This document shows, piece after piece, positions 9,066 to 18,878 of a DNA stretch of 41,494 nucleotides (position 1 is the stretch's first letter; the number at the start of each line of letters is the position of its first letter). Position numbers and translations under genes: made by a program. The notes under the pieces were generated by a model that worked only from the letters and a program-made list of their open reading frames with translations, searched no databases and was not told the DNA's origin. This stretch comes from Gammaproteobacteria bacterium (GTDB lineage Bacteria; Pseudomonadota; Gammaproteobacteria; Magnimaribacterales; D2472): contig PBKO01000003.1 in the NCBI GenBank assembly GCA_002721465.1, positions 14,218 through 55,711 of the forward strand. Direction: 5' to 3'.

Positions 9066-10754
9066 ATGAAAAGTTTTGATTTTATAATTTTAGGAGCTGG
9101 TTCAGCAGGATGTGTTTTAGCTAATAGGATAAGTGAAAATACTAATTATAAAGTTTGTCTTGTCGAGGCTGGCTTAAAAGATAGTGATCCAAGACTGCAT
9201 ATTCCAGTTGGTTTTGCTTTTTTGGGAGATGGCAAGGGAAAATATAATTGGGGTTATGAGACAGAACCACAAAAAGAATTCGAGAAAGTTGCAGTAACTG
9301 AGCCGCAAAGAGAGATGGTTGATTCAACTGGTGGTGTTCATAAAGTTGATGCTGAATCCTTCGATCATAGAAGAGGGTATCAACCAAGGGGTAAAACTCT
9401 TGGTGGATCAAGTTCTATCAATGCAATGCTTTATGTAAGAGGTCATAGATGGGATTATGATCATTGGTCTGAGCTTGGTAACAACGGCTGGTCTTATGAT
9501 GAGGTTTTGCCATATTTCTTAAAAGCTGAACACAACGAAATATTTAATGATGAATTTCATGGTCAAGATGGCCCATTAAATGTTACAAAAATTCGTCATG
9601 AAAATAGGCCTACAAAAGATTTTGTTGAGACGGGTTCGAAAATCTTTGGATATAACGATGATTTTAATGGTGAGAAACAAGAGGGAATTGGCTTTTATCA
9701 AACAACTCAAAAAGATGGTAAAAGATGCAGTGCTGCAAAAGCGTATCTAGTTCCCTGCTTAGAAAAAGAAAATCTTACTGTAATGACAGAAACCAATGTA
9801 AGTAAAATAATTATTGATAATAATAAAGCTGTTGGTGTTGAATGTTTAAATGATAAAGGAGAATTATTTTCAATAATGGCCAATAAAGAAGTTCTTTTGT
9901 CTTCAGGTGCATTTGGATCACCACAAATTCTTTTAAGATCTGGTATAGGCCCCTCTGAAGAGATTATCAAACATGATATTGAGCATGTTCATGAACTACC
10001 TGGAGTTGGGAAAAACCTTCAAGATCATATTGACTACCTTTCGGTTCACAGATACAACTCAATGGAATTAATAGGCTTTTCTTTGAAATCAATTTTTTAT
10101 AAATTCCCACTTGAGATTCTGAAATATATTTTTGCCAAAGTTGGTATGTTCACATCAACAGTGGCAGAGGCTGGTGGATTTATTAAATCTAATGATAAAT
10201 TAGATATTCCTGACATGCAGCTTCATTTTGCACCAGCTATGATTATCGATCATGGCAGAACAAGTGTATGGGGACATGGACTTAGTTGTCATGTGTGTTT
10301 GCTAAGACCAAAATCTAGAGGTGAAGTAACACTGAATTCCTCAGACCCAAATGATGATCCAAAGATTGACCCAAAATTTTTATCTCATCCTGATGATATG
10401 CGAGCATTGGTGGAGGGTTATAAAAAAATGATGATGATTTTAAATGAAGAACCATTATCAAAATATACCAGCAATCATGTTGAAAGACCTATAGACTTAA
10501 ATAACGATAAGGATATAGAACAGGCAATTAGAGAAGAAGCAGATACTGTTTATCATCCTGTTGGTACTTGTAAAATGGGCAATGACGATATGTCGGTAGT
10601 TGATGAAAATCTTAAAGTTCACGGTATTGATGGGCTGAGAGTGGTAGATGCATCAATAATGCCAACCCTTATAGGAGGGAATACAAATGCCCCAACAATA
10701 ATGATTGGTGAAAAAGCTTCTGATATTATTCTCGAATATTGGCAGAATAGCTAA
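9066..10754 (+). CDS. GMC family oxidoreductase (choline dehydrogenase-like)
   Basis: FIILGAGSAGCVLANRISE, RGKTLGGSSSINAMLYVRGH, SSGAFGSPQILLRSGIGP, YHPVGTCKMG, VVDASIMPTLIGGNTNAPTIMIGEKASD. Confidence 0.96.
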   Translation: MKSFDFIILGAGSAGCVLANRISENTNYKVCLVEAGLKDSDPRLHIPVGFAFLGDGKGKYNWGYETEPQKEFEKVAVTEPQREMVDSTGGVHKVDAESFDHRRGYQPRGKTLGGSSSINAMLYVRGHRWDYDHWSELGNNGWSYDEVLPYFLKAEHNEIFNDEFHGQDGPLNVTKIRHENRPTKDFVETGSKIFGYNDDFNGEKQEGIGFYQTTQKDGKRCSAAKAYLVPCLEKENLTVMTETNVSKIIIDNNKAVGVECLNDKGELFSIMANKEVLLSSGAFGSPQILLRSGIGPSEEIIKHDIEHVHELPGVGKNLQDHIDYLSVHRYNSMELIGFSLKSIFYKFPLEILKYIFAKVGMFTSTVAEAGGFIKSNDKLDIPDMQLHFAPAMIIDHGRTSVWGHGLSCHVCLLRPKSRGEVTLNSSDPNDDPKIDPKFLSHPDDMRALVEGYKKMMMILNEEPLSKYTSNHVERPIDLNNDKDIEQAIREEADTVYHPVGTCKMGNDDMSVVDENLKVHGIDGLRVVDASIMPTLIGGNTNAPTIMIGEKASDIILEYWQNS

Positions 10755-11071
10755 TGAAAAATCTTTTCACTGTTTTTTTAATACTTATCAGTTCTCAAGT
10801 TTTTTCTAGCGATCTATTTATTATTGATGTAAGGACAACACAAGAATATGAATCTGGTTATATTGAAAACTCCTTGAATATTGAGTGGCAAAATATTGAG
10901 ACAATTCCAAATGTAATTAAAAAAAATGACAAGATATATGTTTACTGCAGAAGTGGAAATAGATCTGGAAAAGCCAAAAGTATTTTAGAGAAACTTGGCT
11001 ACAACAATGTGATAAATATAGGTGGAATTGAGGAAGCCTCACAATATTTAAACAAACCAATAATAAAGTAA
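10754..11071 (+). CDS. rhodanese-like domain protein, probably periplasmic
   Basis: Signal peptide; FIIDVRTTQEYESGYIENSLNI and active-site loop YCRSGNRSGKA. Confidence 0.92.
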   Translation: MKNLFTVFLILISSQVFSSDLFIIDVRTTQEYESGYIENSLNIEWQNIETIPNVIKKNDKIYVYCRSGNRSGKAKSILEKLGYNNVINIGGIEEASQYLNKPIIK

Positions 11072-11090
11072 ATATCTTACTTAGCTTTTT

Positions 11091-12014
11091 ATGAAAAATA
11101 TATTTAGTTTTTTATCAAGATTTTCAAATAAAAAGATATTGTCTTTTGATGGCGGTGGTGTCAGGACAATAGCAGCATTAGTTTTTTTAAAAAAACTTGA
11201 AGCTGAAAGCGGCAGAAAAATTAGTGATTCCTTCGATATGTTTGTAGGTACAAGTGCGGGAGCTTTTAATGCTGCATGTTTTGCGTTTGGTGGATTTACA
11301 GCAGATAAGGTAAAGAGTTATTGGACTGATACTTATCTCAAGAAAATAATGAAAACTTCTTTTTTTTGGGATAAAGCTTCTTTAATTCAAGCAAGACCAA
11401 GATACGAAAATGCTGGTAGATTGGAAGTATTACAAGAGATTTTTGGTGAAAATACTCTTCAGCAATCCAATAAACCCTTTTTATCTCTTTGTTATGATAT
11501 CGAAAATAGAACCCATGTTATTCATAATTCTATAGATACTCCAAATATAACATTTGTTGATGCTTTGGCAGCATCAAGCGCTGCTCCTATGTACTATCCA
11601 ACATATCAAATGCCTGATAAATCCTGGATGATAGATGGAAGCATTGTCACAAATAATCCAACCTTAATAGGATATATACATGCAAAAAAAATTCTTGATA
11701 CACAAAATATAAAGATATTGAGTATAGGGTCTGGTCAAAACAAAAATAAAATTGATGGAAGTGCATCAAAGAAATGGGGTGGAGTAGGATGGTTACGTAA
11801 TGACATTATGGGTATGCTATTAGATTCAGAAATACACAACGAAATTTCTGATGATATATTTAAAAGCAATTACTTCAGAGTAAATTCACCAAGAGGAAAA
11901 ATTAACAAATTTCTGGATGATGATTCTCCAGAAAACCTAGAGAAAATCCACCTAATGGGTTTAGAGTGGTGGTCTGAATATGGCGAGGATGCAATTAAAT
12001 TTTTAACTGACTAA
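11091..12014 (+). CDS. patatin-like phospholipase
   Basis: LSFDGGGVRTI oxyanion loop, GTSAG nucleophile elbow, DGSIVTNNP catalytic Asp motif. Confidence 0.95.
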   Translation: MKNIFSFLSRFSNKKILSFDGGGVRTIAALVFLKKLEAESGRKISDSFDMFVGTSAGAFNAACFAFGGFTADKVKSYWTDTYLKKIMKTSFFWDKASLIQARPRYENAGRLEVLQEIFGENTLQQSNKPFLSLCYDIENRTHVIHNSIDTPNITFVDALAASSAAPMYYPTYQMPDKSWMIDGSIVTNNPTLIGYIHAKKILDTQNIKILSIGSGQNKNKIDGSASKKWGGVGWLRNDIMGMLLDSEIHNEISDDIFKSNYFRVNSPRGKINKFLDDDSPENLEKIHLMGLEWWSEYGEDAIKFLTD

Positions 12015-12114
12015 ATGTTCAGTAAAAATATATAATTTATAGTACTTAACTTGACTTATTTTATTCAAAAAAGTCTAATGATCTATTAAATTTATTAATG
12101 CTAGGGGGACCAGC

Positions 12115-15100
12115 ATGAAAAAGCACTTATTATCTTTAATTTTATTATTGCCGCTATCAACTTTTGTTATTTCTCAGGATGCAGATGAAGAGGAGAATGT
12201 TGAGGAAGTTGTTGTTACTGGTATAAAAGCCAGTCTTATTGATGCATTGGAAATCAAAAGAAACAAGGTTGGTGTTACAGAAATAGTTACAGCAGAGGAT
12301 ATCGGGAAGTTTCCTGATGGAAACCTTGCAGAATCTTTAGCCCGTGTTGCTGGTATATCAATTGAAAGAAGTAATATTGAAGGTTCAACGATTGCTGTTA
12401 GAGGTTTAGGCCCTGAATTTAATATGGTTACTCTTAATGGCAGGCAAATGCCAACTGCACCTGCTGAATTTGGTGGAGGTAGGGCATACGACTTTGGTGC
12501 AATTTCATCACACGGTGTATCAAGACTAGAAGTTTATAAAAGTCCAAACCCATCATTGCCCTCAGGCGGACTTGGTGCAACTATTAATATGGTGACTGCA
12601 AAACCTCTTGAATCTGATAATGGAGGTTCATTTAGCTTTTTATTAATGGGAGATTCAACTAATGAAATAGGTGATGAATATACACCAGAGATTGAATTTG
12701 TTAATTCATACAAAACATCCTTCAATGGACTTGATTGGGGTATTGCTGTTTCTGGTTCTTATCATGATAGAAACAATAGAGAAGAGACAACAAATGAAAT
12801 AACATGGTTCCCAAGTAGCTCAGTTTCAGTTCCAACTTTTGGTCCAAATATCACTAATAATAATGCAAGATCTGATGGAGTTACATTTAGACCAAACTCA
12901 TTTCAGCTCGGTTATAGAGATAATGAGAGAGTTAGAGAAAATTTCTCAGCATCTTTTCAAATTGGTGGCGAAAAAGTTACTTATACTTTAGATACAACTT
13001 TCTCTTCTGTAGAATTTGGAACTAATAGTGATATGGTCGGATCATATTTAGACCATCCTTACAGAACAGATCAATATGGCAACATTAGTGGTTTTGATAA
13101 TGTTATTATTGATAAAAACGGTGTAATGACAAATTTTGATGTCATTGGCTCGGTAGCAGCTTATCAACACACATTAAGATACGAAGATAGCAAATCTACC
13201 AATCAATCAGTAGGTTTTAATATTGAATGGGAAGTAAGTGACAGCTTAGTTATAGAAATAGATGCTCATCAGTCATCAGCTGCTGTCAAAGGAAATCAGG
13301 ATGCACTTAACTTTGGAAATGGATCATGGTCAGGTTATGGAGATGGTTTACCTTTTGATAACGGTAATCCATACAACCAATGGGCTGAACTTGATAAAGT
13401 TACATGGACAGCAACTGACGATATTCCAGGATATGTTCCTGTGTATGATATTGGTTTCCAATATTTTGCTAGAACTGTTAGAGATTTAGAAGCAAGCGAT
13501 ATAACATCTACAACCGCTATGCTTGAGAGTGCAAGAAGAACAAATGACACCAATCAATTCCAATTTAAAGGAGATTGGCAGAATCTTGAGGGTGCACTTT
13601 CTGAGTCACTGGTATCGGTTCAATTTGGTATTTCATACACAAAACAAAATTTCAAAAGAGTAAAAAGAGAAAATCAACTATTCTCTCCTGAGCAATTTGG
13701 TTCAGATGCAGCAGTTATTTGGGGACCAAATAATTGGGATGATTCAGTATTCACTAAAACAAGTTTAGTCGGAATTATGGGCGATAGCACCAGCATTCCA
13801 ACAGTTCCATATTTCTTTAAAATTAGTAAAGCTGATGCAATTGCAGGCTACGAAGCTGGTTATTGGGCTGCCGGATGGGGTTGTCCTAATAATAAGCTAA
13901 CTGGTTGTTATGGAGATGTCTTTGATGATACAAAAGTTGTAGAAGAAACAACAGTTGCATTTGCCCAAGCAAATTTTGAGGGCGAAATGAATTCTAAGCC
14001 TTGGAAGTTAACCGCTGCTCTTAGATATGAAGAAATTGATCTGGCTACTCCTCAAGACTATCAAAGACCGGGAAATTCATTTATTGGTCAATATAGTTGG
14101 GGCGAAGGACCTTACTTAATTTATAAAGATTTTGTAAATGTAACAGGTAACTTTGAGTCTACTGCAGATGAAATATTACCTAGTATAGCTTTTAGTATTT
14201 CGACTACTGAAAATACAGTTGTAAGAGCGAGTATTGGAAGAACAATTGCAAGACCAAATCTTGAGGATTTCTCACCCAACGTAGTATTTCCTCAGTTTCC
14301 AAATCTAGCAGTTAGAAATCAGGCAGCTACTTCTGGAAATCCATCGCTTGAACCACTAATAAGCGATAATATTGATTTTGCTTTTGAATATTATTATGGT
14401 GAAGGAAGTTACATTGCTCTTAACCTGTTCCAAAAAGATCTTTCAAACTTTGTCGGAAACGAAACTGCTATTGGAGTAACTTTCCCTGGCATGTATGACG
14501 TAAGATACGGATTGCCTGGAAAAGGACCAGCAGATACGTCTACTGCAGTTCTTAACTGGCCAAATATGCAAACCATCGACCAGGTTGCTTTTGGTTCAGT
14601 TGATTGGTGGCAAACACTTATGAAAATCTATGTTGCTACTTTACCAGGAACATCATGTTCTCTTGATCAGAGGACATGGAGCGATTATTTCTATTACAAT
14701 AGTATGGAATGTGTTGAAGGAAATGCAACATTTAATCCTTTAGCAGGTTTTGACATATTTAGACCTGAAAATATTAATGAAGGAACTGTTGAAGGTACTG
14801 AGATTTCAGTTCAACACTTCTTTGCAGATACAGGATTTGGTGTAGTTGCAAACTATACAATGATAGATGGAGATACTGAGGGTACACCTGGTAATGTTGG
14901 TGAAGAATTTGCATTGCCTGGATTTGGTGATTCTGGAAACATTTCTGTTTTCTATGAAGATGAAAAGTTTTCTGCGAGAATTTCAAACAATTACAAAGCT
15001 GAAACATATCAAGGATATGATCAATATAATCCTCTATTTGTTGAAGCTAGAAGTCAGATAGATGTTAGCTTTAACTATAATGTTAATGACAACACAACTG

Positions 15101-15225
15101 TGTTTGTCGAAGGCATGAATGTTACTGATTCAGAAGTAAGGCTATTTAGTAGATATGAAAATATGTTATTTTTAGCTCAAAATCATGGACCAGTATATAA
15201 AATTGGGTTCAGAGCTAGATTTTAA
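12115..15225 (+). CDS. TonB-dependent receptor (Xanthomonas/Caulobacter type)
   Basis: Signal peptide, EEVVVTGIKASL TonB box-like, plug KFPDGNLAESLARVAGISIERSNIEGSTIAVRGLGPEFNMVTLNGRQMPT, terminal aromatic YKIGFRARF. Confidence 0.96.
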   Translation: MKKHLLSLILLLPLSTFVISQDADEEENVEEVVVTGIKASLIDALEIKRNKVGVTEIVTAEDIGKFPDGNLAESLARVAGISIERSNIEGSTIAVRGLGPEFNMVTLNGRQMPTAPAEFGGGRAYDFGAISSHGVSRLEVYKSPNPSLPSGGLGATINMVTAKPLESDNGGSFSFLLMGDSTNEIGDEYTPEIEFVNSYKTSFNGLDWGIAVSGSYHDRNNREETTNEITWFPSSSVSVPTFGPNITNNNARSDGVTFRPNSFQLGYRDNERVRENFSASFQIGGEKVTYTLDTTFSSVEFGTNSDMVGSYLDHPYRTDQYGNISGFDNVIIDKNGVMTNFDVIGSVAAYQHTLRYEDSKSTNQSVGFNIEWEVSDSLVIEIDAHQSSAAVKGNQDALNFGNGSWSGYGDGLPFDNGNPYNQWAELDKVTWTATDDIPGYVPVYDIGFQYFARTVRDLEASDITSTTAMLESARRTNDTNQFQFKGDWQNLEGALSESLVSVQFGISYTKQNFKRVKRENQLFSPEQFGSDAAVIWGPNNWDDSVFTKTSLVGIMGDSTSIPTVPYFFKISKADAIAGYEAGYWAAGWGCPNNKLTGCYGDVFDDTKVVEETTVAFAQANFEGEMNSKPWKLTAALRYEEIDLATPQDYQRPGNSFIGQYSWGEGPYLIYKDFVNVTGNFESTADEILPSIAFSISTTENTVVRASIGRTIARPNLEDFSPNVVFPQFPNLAVRNQAATSGNPSLEPLISDNIDFAFEYYYGEGSYIALNLFQKDLSNFVGNETAIGVTFPGMYDVRYGLPGKGPADTSTAVLNWPNMQTIDQVAFGSVDWWQTLMKIYVATLPGTSCSLDQRTWSDYFYYNSMECVEGNATFNPLAGFDIFRPENINEGTVEGTEISVQHFFADTGFGVVANYTMIDGDTEGTPGNVGEEFALPGFGDSGNISVFYEDEKFSARISNNYKAETYQGYDQYNPLFVEARSQIDVSFNYNVNDNTTVFVEGMNVTDSEVRLFSRYENMLFLAQNHGPVYKIGFRARF

Positions 15226-15242
15226 TCAAATTTCACCATATA

Positions 15243-15270
15243 AAAGGGGGCTTTATGCCCTCTTTTTTTT
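15243..15270 (+). terminator. intrinsic terminator after the TonB-dependent receptor
   Basis: aaagggggc-tttat-gccctcttt followed by a T-tract. Confidence 0.88.
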
Positions 15271-15283
15271 ATATAATAAATCT

Positions 15284-17338
15284 ATGAGAGTTATTAGTTA
15301 TTTATTAGCCATGATTTTTTTATCTTCATGCGGTGGAGGTGGTGGTGGAGGCTCCTCGATACCCTTTGAAATAACACTTGCTCCAAACTCATTCTCTGTA
15401 AATGAGGATAATACATATACTGGATCAATTTCTGCGAGTGCAAATGAAGTTGTAACTTTAAATTATGTCATCTCTTCTACTTCATCAAACGGAAGTCTTT
15501 CCTTATCTGGTTCTGGTTCAATTTCTTATGAGCCAAACTTAAATTTTAATGGGCAAGATGAATTTACGTATTCTGTTACTGCTGTCGAAAAGAACATTAC
15601 ACGATCCTCGACAGTTTCAATAACTGTTAACCCAGTCAATGATGCACCTACCATAACAATAGATTCAAAAAGTGAATTTGACGACACAAATCTTTTATTT
15701 GATAAAAATCCAGTTTTTTCAATATCATTTAGTGATGTTGATAATAGTGAAGAGGAGTTAATTTTTAGTGCAAAAGCTAATTCAGTTAGTGTTCCATCTA
15801 CATTTACTTCAACAGGCACCGGAACAGCGGATATAGAGTTAGACCTATCTTCTGTATCAACTGGTGGTTTATTTAATACAGAAATTACAGTAACTGATGG
15901 AGCTCTAAGTGATAGTGATTTATTTACAACTTGGCTAATCTCTAATAAAACTGTTGTAACTATTAATCAGGATGTTAACCCAGAAGATGGATTTGATGGA
16001 GGTGAAAAAATTGCTAAAGATTATTATGTTTATTATCTATCTGGTAATCCAACTTCAAGGGGAAGAACAAAATATCTTTTTATAGGAGATTCTTTGGATG
16101 GACAGGGCGATATTGATCGATACAGGAGGGCACTAATAGCCTCAGTTAATAAACTAAGAAATTCAGATGCATCTGAATTTTTTAGTGAAGATTACTTTAC
16201 GGTTGTCTCTGCAGAGCCTGTTGATCCTGATGGAACATCTCCAGTTGGTGTTAGAACAGGATGTTATGACTTTGATGAAGACATTTATTGTATTGGAGAA
16301 ATGGATGTTGATATTTTTGATGAATTATTACCAGATAATGTTTTAGTTTCTGTTCTTACAAGAGTTGTAAATCCTGATACTGGAATTGGCAGAGGGGTGA
16401 ACCAAGGATATAAGAATATTCAAAGGATAAGAGATGATGATCCAGAAAGAACTCAACATACTTTAATGCATGAATTAGGACATGCACATGGTTATATGGG
16501 CGATGAATATAGAAGCGATGAAAGGGATCTCACAGATAATGGCAATAACGTAAACACCTCAACTCAGTCAGATGTAAATCTTATTAAATGGACACATCAT
16601 ATAGATGATAAGCAAAATGTTTTAGGGAAAGATATTAAAGTTTGCTATAACAGAAGTGATGGAACAATAGCAGACTTTGATGATGTTGGTATTAATATTG
16701 AAGATTGTAATTGTTTTGTAAACAACTGGGATTCAAATGGAAACTTTGTAAGTAAAAACCCTGAATGTAGTCAGGTTGGTTTATTTGAAGGAAATTATTA
16801 TGGTTTATATGACAACTATAGGCCTACTTTTTGTTCAGTGATGGATAAATGCACTAGCGGGGGATACGGAAAAGTTAATGTAGAGGGTTTTGCAGTTGGC
16901 TCAATACAAAACCAAGGTTTTTATAGAGCGGACTCACTAAGGTATACAAGAGATGATAGTGGAGGTAGAAATGGTATTGAAATTGAAATGGATGTTTCAT
17001 ATGACACTTCAAAGATTACGTTAAAGTGGTATGTGAACGGTGTTGAAGATACCACAAAGGAAAATCAAACAACTGTTATTTTTGATAGACCAGTAAATAA
17101 TGCAATTGAATTTTATACTGCAAAGGCAATTGACTTATCAGGTACCATTTCAGTTGATGATGATATTACTGATTACAATGACTTTTATGAAGGTGCATTT
17201 CAGTCATATTTTGGCTGGTATGCTGAAGAAACTGGTTGGGTAATAGAAAATGATTCATCTCAATATTTTAAATATGATTACGGATCTTTATATGGACCAC
17301 TTGGATTTACATGGGCATTTAACTGGGAAAGGCTATGA
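15284..17338 (+). CDS. surface lipoprotein with cadherin/Ig-like repeat and M64-type (IgA-peptidase-like) metallopeptidase domain
   Basis: Lipobox LSSCGGGGGGGSS; ...SGSISYEPNLNFNGQDEFTYSVTA... VNPVNDAPT cadherin-like repeat; HTLMHELGHAHGYMGDEY zinc site followed by downstream Cys-rich segment. Start moved from track 15185 to the ATG at 15284, downstream of the terminator. Confidence 0.85.
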   Translation: MRVISYLLAMIFLSSCGGGGGGGSSIPFEITLAPNSFSVNEDNTYTGSISASANEVVTLNYVISSTSSNGSLSLSGSGSISYEPNLNFNGQDEFTYSVTAVEKNITRSSTVSITVNPVNDAPTITIDSKSEFDDTNLLFDKNPVFSISFSDVDNSEEELIFSAKANSVSVPSTFTSTGTGTADIELDLSSVSTGGLFNTEITVTDGALSDSDLFTTWLISNKTVVTINQDVNPEDGFDGGEKIAKDYYVYYLSGNPTSRGRTKYLFIGDSLDGQGDIDRYRRALIASVNKLRNSDASEFFSEDYFTVVSAEPVDPDGTSPVGVRTGCYDFDEDIYCIGEMDVDIFDELLPDNVLVSVLTRVVNPDTGIGRGVNQGYKNIQRIRDDDPERTQHTLMHELGHAHGYMGDEYRSDERDLTDNGNNVNTSTQSDVNLIKWTHHIDDKQNVLGKDIKVCYNRSDGTIADFDDVGINIEDCNCFVNNWDSNGNFVSKNPECSQVGLFEGNYYGLYDNYRPTFCSVMDKCTSGGYGKVNVEGFAVGSIQNQGFYRADSLRYTRDDSGGRNGIEIEMDVSYDTSKITLKWYVNGVEDTTKENQTTVIFDRPVNNAIEFYTAKAIDLSGTISVDDDITDYNDFYEGAFQSYFGWYAEETGWVIENDSSQYFKYDYGSLYGPLGFTWAFNWERL

Positions 17339-17820
17339 GACTTAAGTTATATATTTTAACTGTATCTTTATTTTTTAATGCATTTATCTCAGCATCAAAG
17401 ACATCAAATGAGATACCAATTGAACAAGATAGAGTTTTTGATAATTTATCATTAGATGATGAAGCAAAGATTTTTTCAATTTCTGGCAATGAAAGAGGAA
17501 TAAAACTAAATGCTATTTCTTTTGAAAGACCATCAAGTTCTACGATAAAAAATCTAAATCCATTTTCTAAACAAGACAAATATGCTCTTCAATTATTAGA
17601 TGAGAATAAAAAAACGATTATGATTTACGGCCTAGGAAATCCTTTTTATATTCATGCTCAGCATATTGACTTTGAGGACAGAGATTTTTTTGGTGGCTAT
17701 ATTGAAGCCAATTTTAAAGTTGCATTCCCAAAAGATTCAGATATTTCTTATTTAATCTTGCTTGAGCAAAATGGTGAAATTTTAAGAAAAATTAATGAAA
17801 TTAGCCTCGATAATAAATAA
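17335..17820 (+). CDS. hypothetical secreted protein
   Basis: ATGA overlap with the M64 gene; N-terminal signal peptide. Confidence 0.7.
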   Translation: MRLKLYILTVSLFFNAFISASKTSNEIPIEQDRVFDNLSLDDEAKIFSISGNERGIKLNAISFERPSSSTIKNLNPFSKQDKYALQLLDENKKTIMIYGLGNPFYIHAQHIDFEDRDFFGGYIEANFKVAFPKDSDISYLILLEQNGEILRKINEISLDNK

Positions 17821-17882
17821 AAATAACCAAAATTTTATTTCTTGAAAGCTTTTCTTTTAAAGAGTATATTAACTCACCAAAT

Positions 17883-17958
17883 GCGGTACTAGCTCAGTTG
17901 GTAGAGCGTCTGCTTGCCAAGCAGAAGGCCGCCGGTTCGAGACCGGCGTACCGCACCA
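17883..17958 (+). tRNA. tRNA-Gly(GCC)
   Basis: GCGGTAC acceptor, TAGCTCAGTTGGTAGAGC D-arm, TCTGC-TTGCCAA-GCAGA anticodon arm, CCGGTTCGAGACCGG T-arm, encoded CCA. Confidence 0.98.
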
Positions 17959-18061
17959 ATATTTGTATTAAAAATATTTGTATCAAATTTTTTTACATTA
18001 ATATTTTTTTAACTTCCCCATTAATAAGATATGATTAATTTTTATTTAATAGGAGTTAATT

Positions 18062-18814
18062 ATGAGAATATTATTAAGCGTATTTTTACTTTCAAGTTTT
18101 CTTGTTTTTGCTGATGATCATGAAGAAGATAAGCCAATGTATGAAGCTAATGTTGCGGAGTACTATTTTTCTTCCTTCAAAGAAGGCAAAGATATGGATG
18201 ACATGATGAAGTGGGCAGAAAAATGGGAAAAATGGGTGACGACTGGCGATGCTGCTGTAGCTAATGCAGATTATAGTGCATCAATCTTAATACCATATTA
18301 TGGTGTTAACTTAGATCAGGTAGATTTTGTATGGCTAGGAATTAATTCAAATCCTGAAATGCAAGCTGTTGGAAATGACTACTGGGTTCAAAATGGTGAA
18401 AAGCTTTTAGCTGAACTGCCAGTTACAAATTCACAAGTTGCAAATACTTGGCAAAGGACTGTTTCTGAGACACCAGATGGCTCTGCAGGATATGTTGTTT
18501 ATTCAGATTGCAGATATGGCGAGGGTGTTAATGCTCAACAGGAATACGATGCATGGTTTGCTTTTGCTCAAGCTGCAAAAAAATTAGGAGATGTCGCTGG
18601 CAGAAAAATGATTTGGCCTACTATGGGGATAACACCTGGATGGGATTATGATTATGTGCAAGCTGTATACACATCTTCAATAACTGATTATGGTAAAAAC
18701 TGGACTAACTTTTGGGGTGCAGATAATGAGATGCCTGAATATGAAGCAATGGTTGCAATGGGTGGTGAGTGTGAAAATGAAAGATCATTTACTATAGTTC
18801 CAATCAAAAACTAA
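18062..18814 (+). CDS. secreted hypothetical protein, two-module paralog family (close paralog of 2803..3540)
   Basis: Signal peptide; conserved AEYY...GK.MDD...W, SDCRYGEGVNAQQ, GRKMIWP, DYDYV. Confidence 0.85.
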   Translation: MRILLSVFLLSSFLVFADDHEEDKPMYEANVAEYYFSSFKEGKDMDDMMKWAEKWEKWVTTGDAAVANADYSASILIPYYGVNLDQVDFVWLGINSNPEMQAVGNDYWVQNGEKLLAELPVTNSQVANTWQRTVSETPDGSAGYVVYSDCRYGEGVNAQQEYDAWFAFAQAAKKLGDVAGRKMIWPTMGITPGWDYDYVQAVYTSSITDYGKNWTNFWGADNEMPEYEAMVAMGGECENERSFTIVPIKN

Positions 18815-18831
18815 TTTTGAGTTTTAGTATC

Positions 18832-18857
18832 AAGGAGGCTTTATGCCTCCTTTTTAT
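18832..18857 (+). terminator. intrinsic terminator
   Basis: aaggaggc-tttat-gcctcctt followed by tttatttt. Confidence 0.88.
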
Positions 18858-18878
18858 TTTATAAGGCATAATTAATAT

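Noticed and set aside
14774-15007. Antisense ORF within the TonB-dependent receptor (and similar antisense ORFs at 5384, 9142, 7555, 23263, 41176)
   Set aside because: Translations are low-complexity or repetitive shadow frames of well-supported genes.
15185-15283. N-terminal extension of the M64 ORF in the track
   Set aside because: Overlaps the end of the TBDR gene and the terminator; a clean signal peptide/lipobox follows the ATG at 15284.
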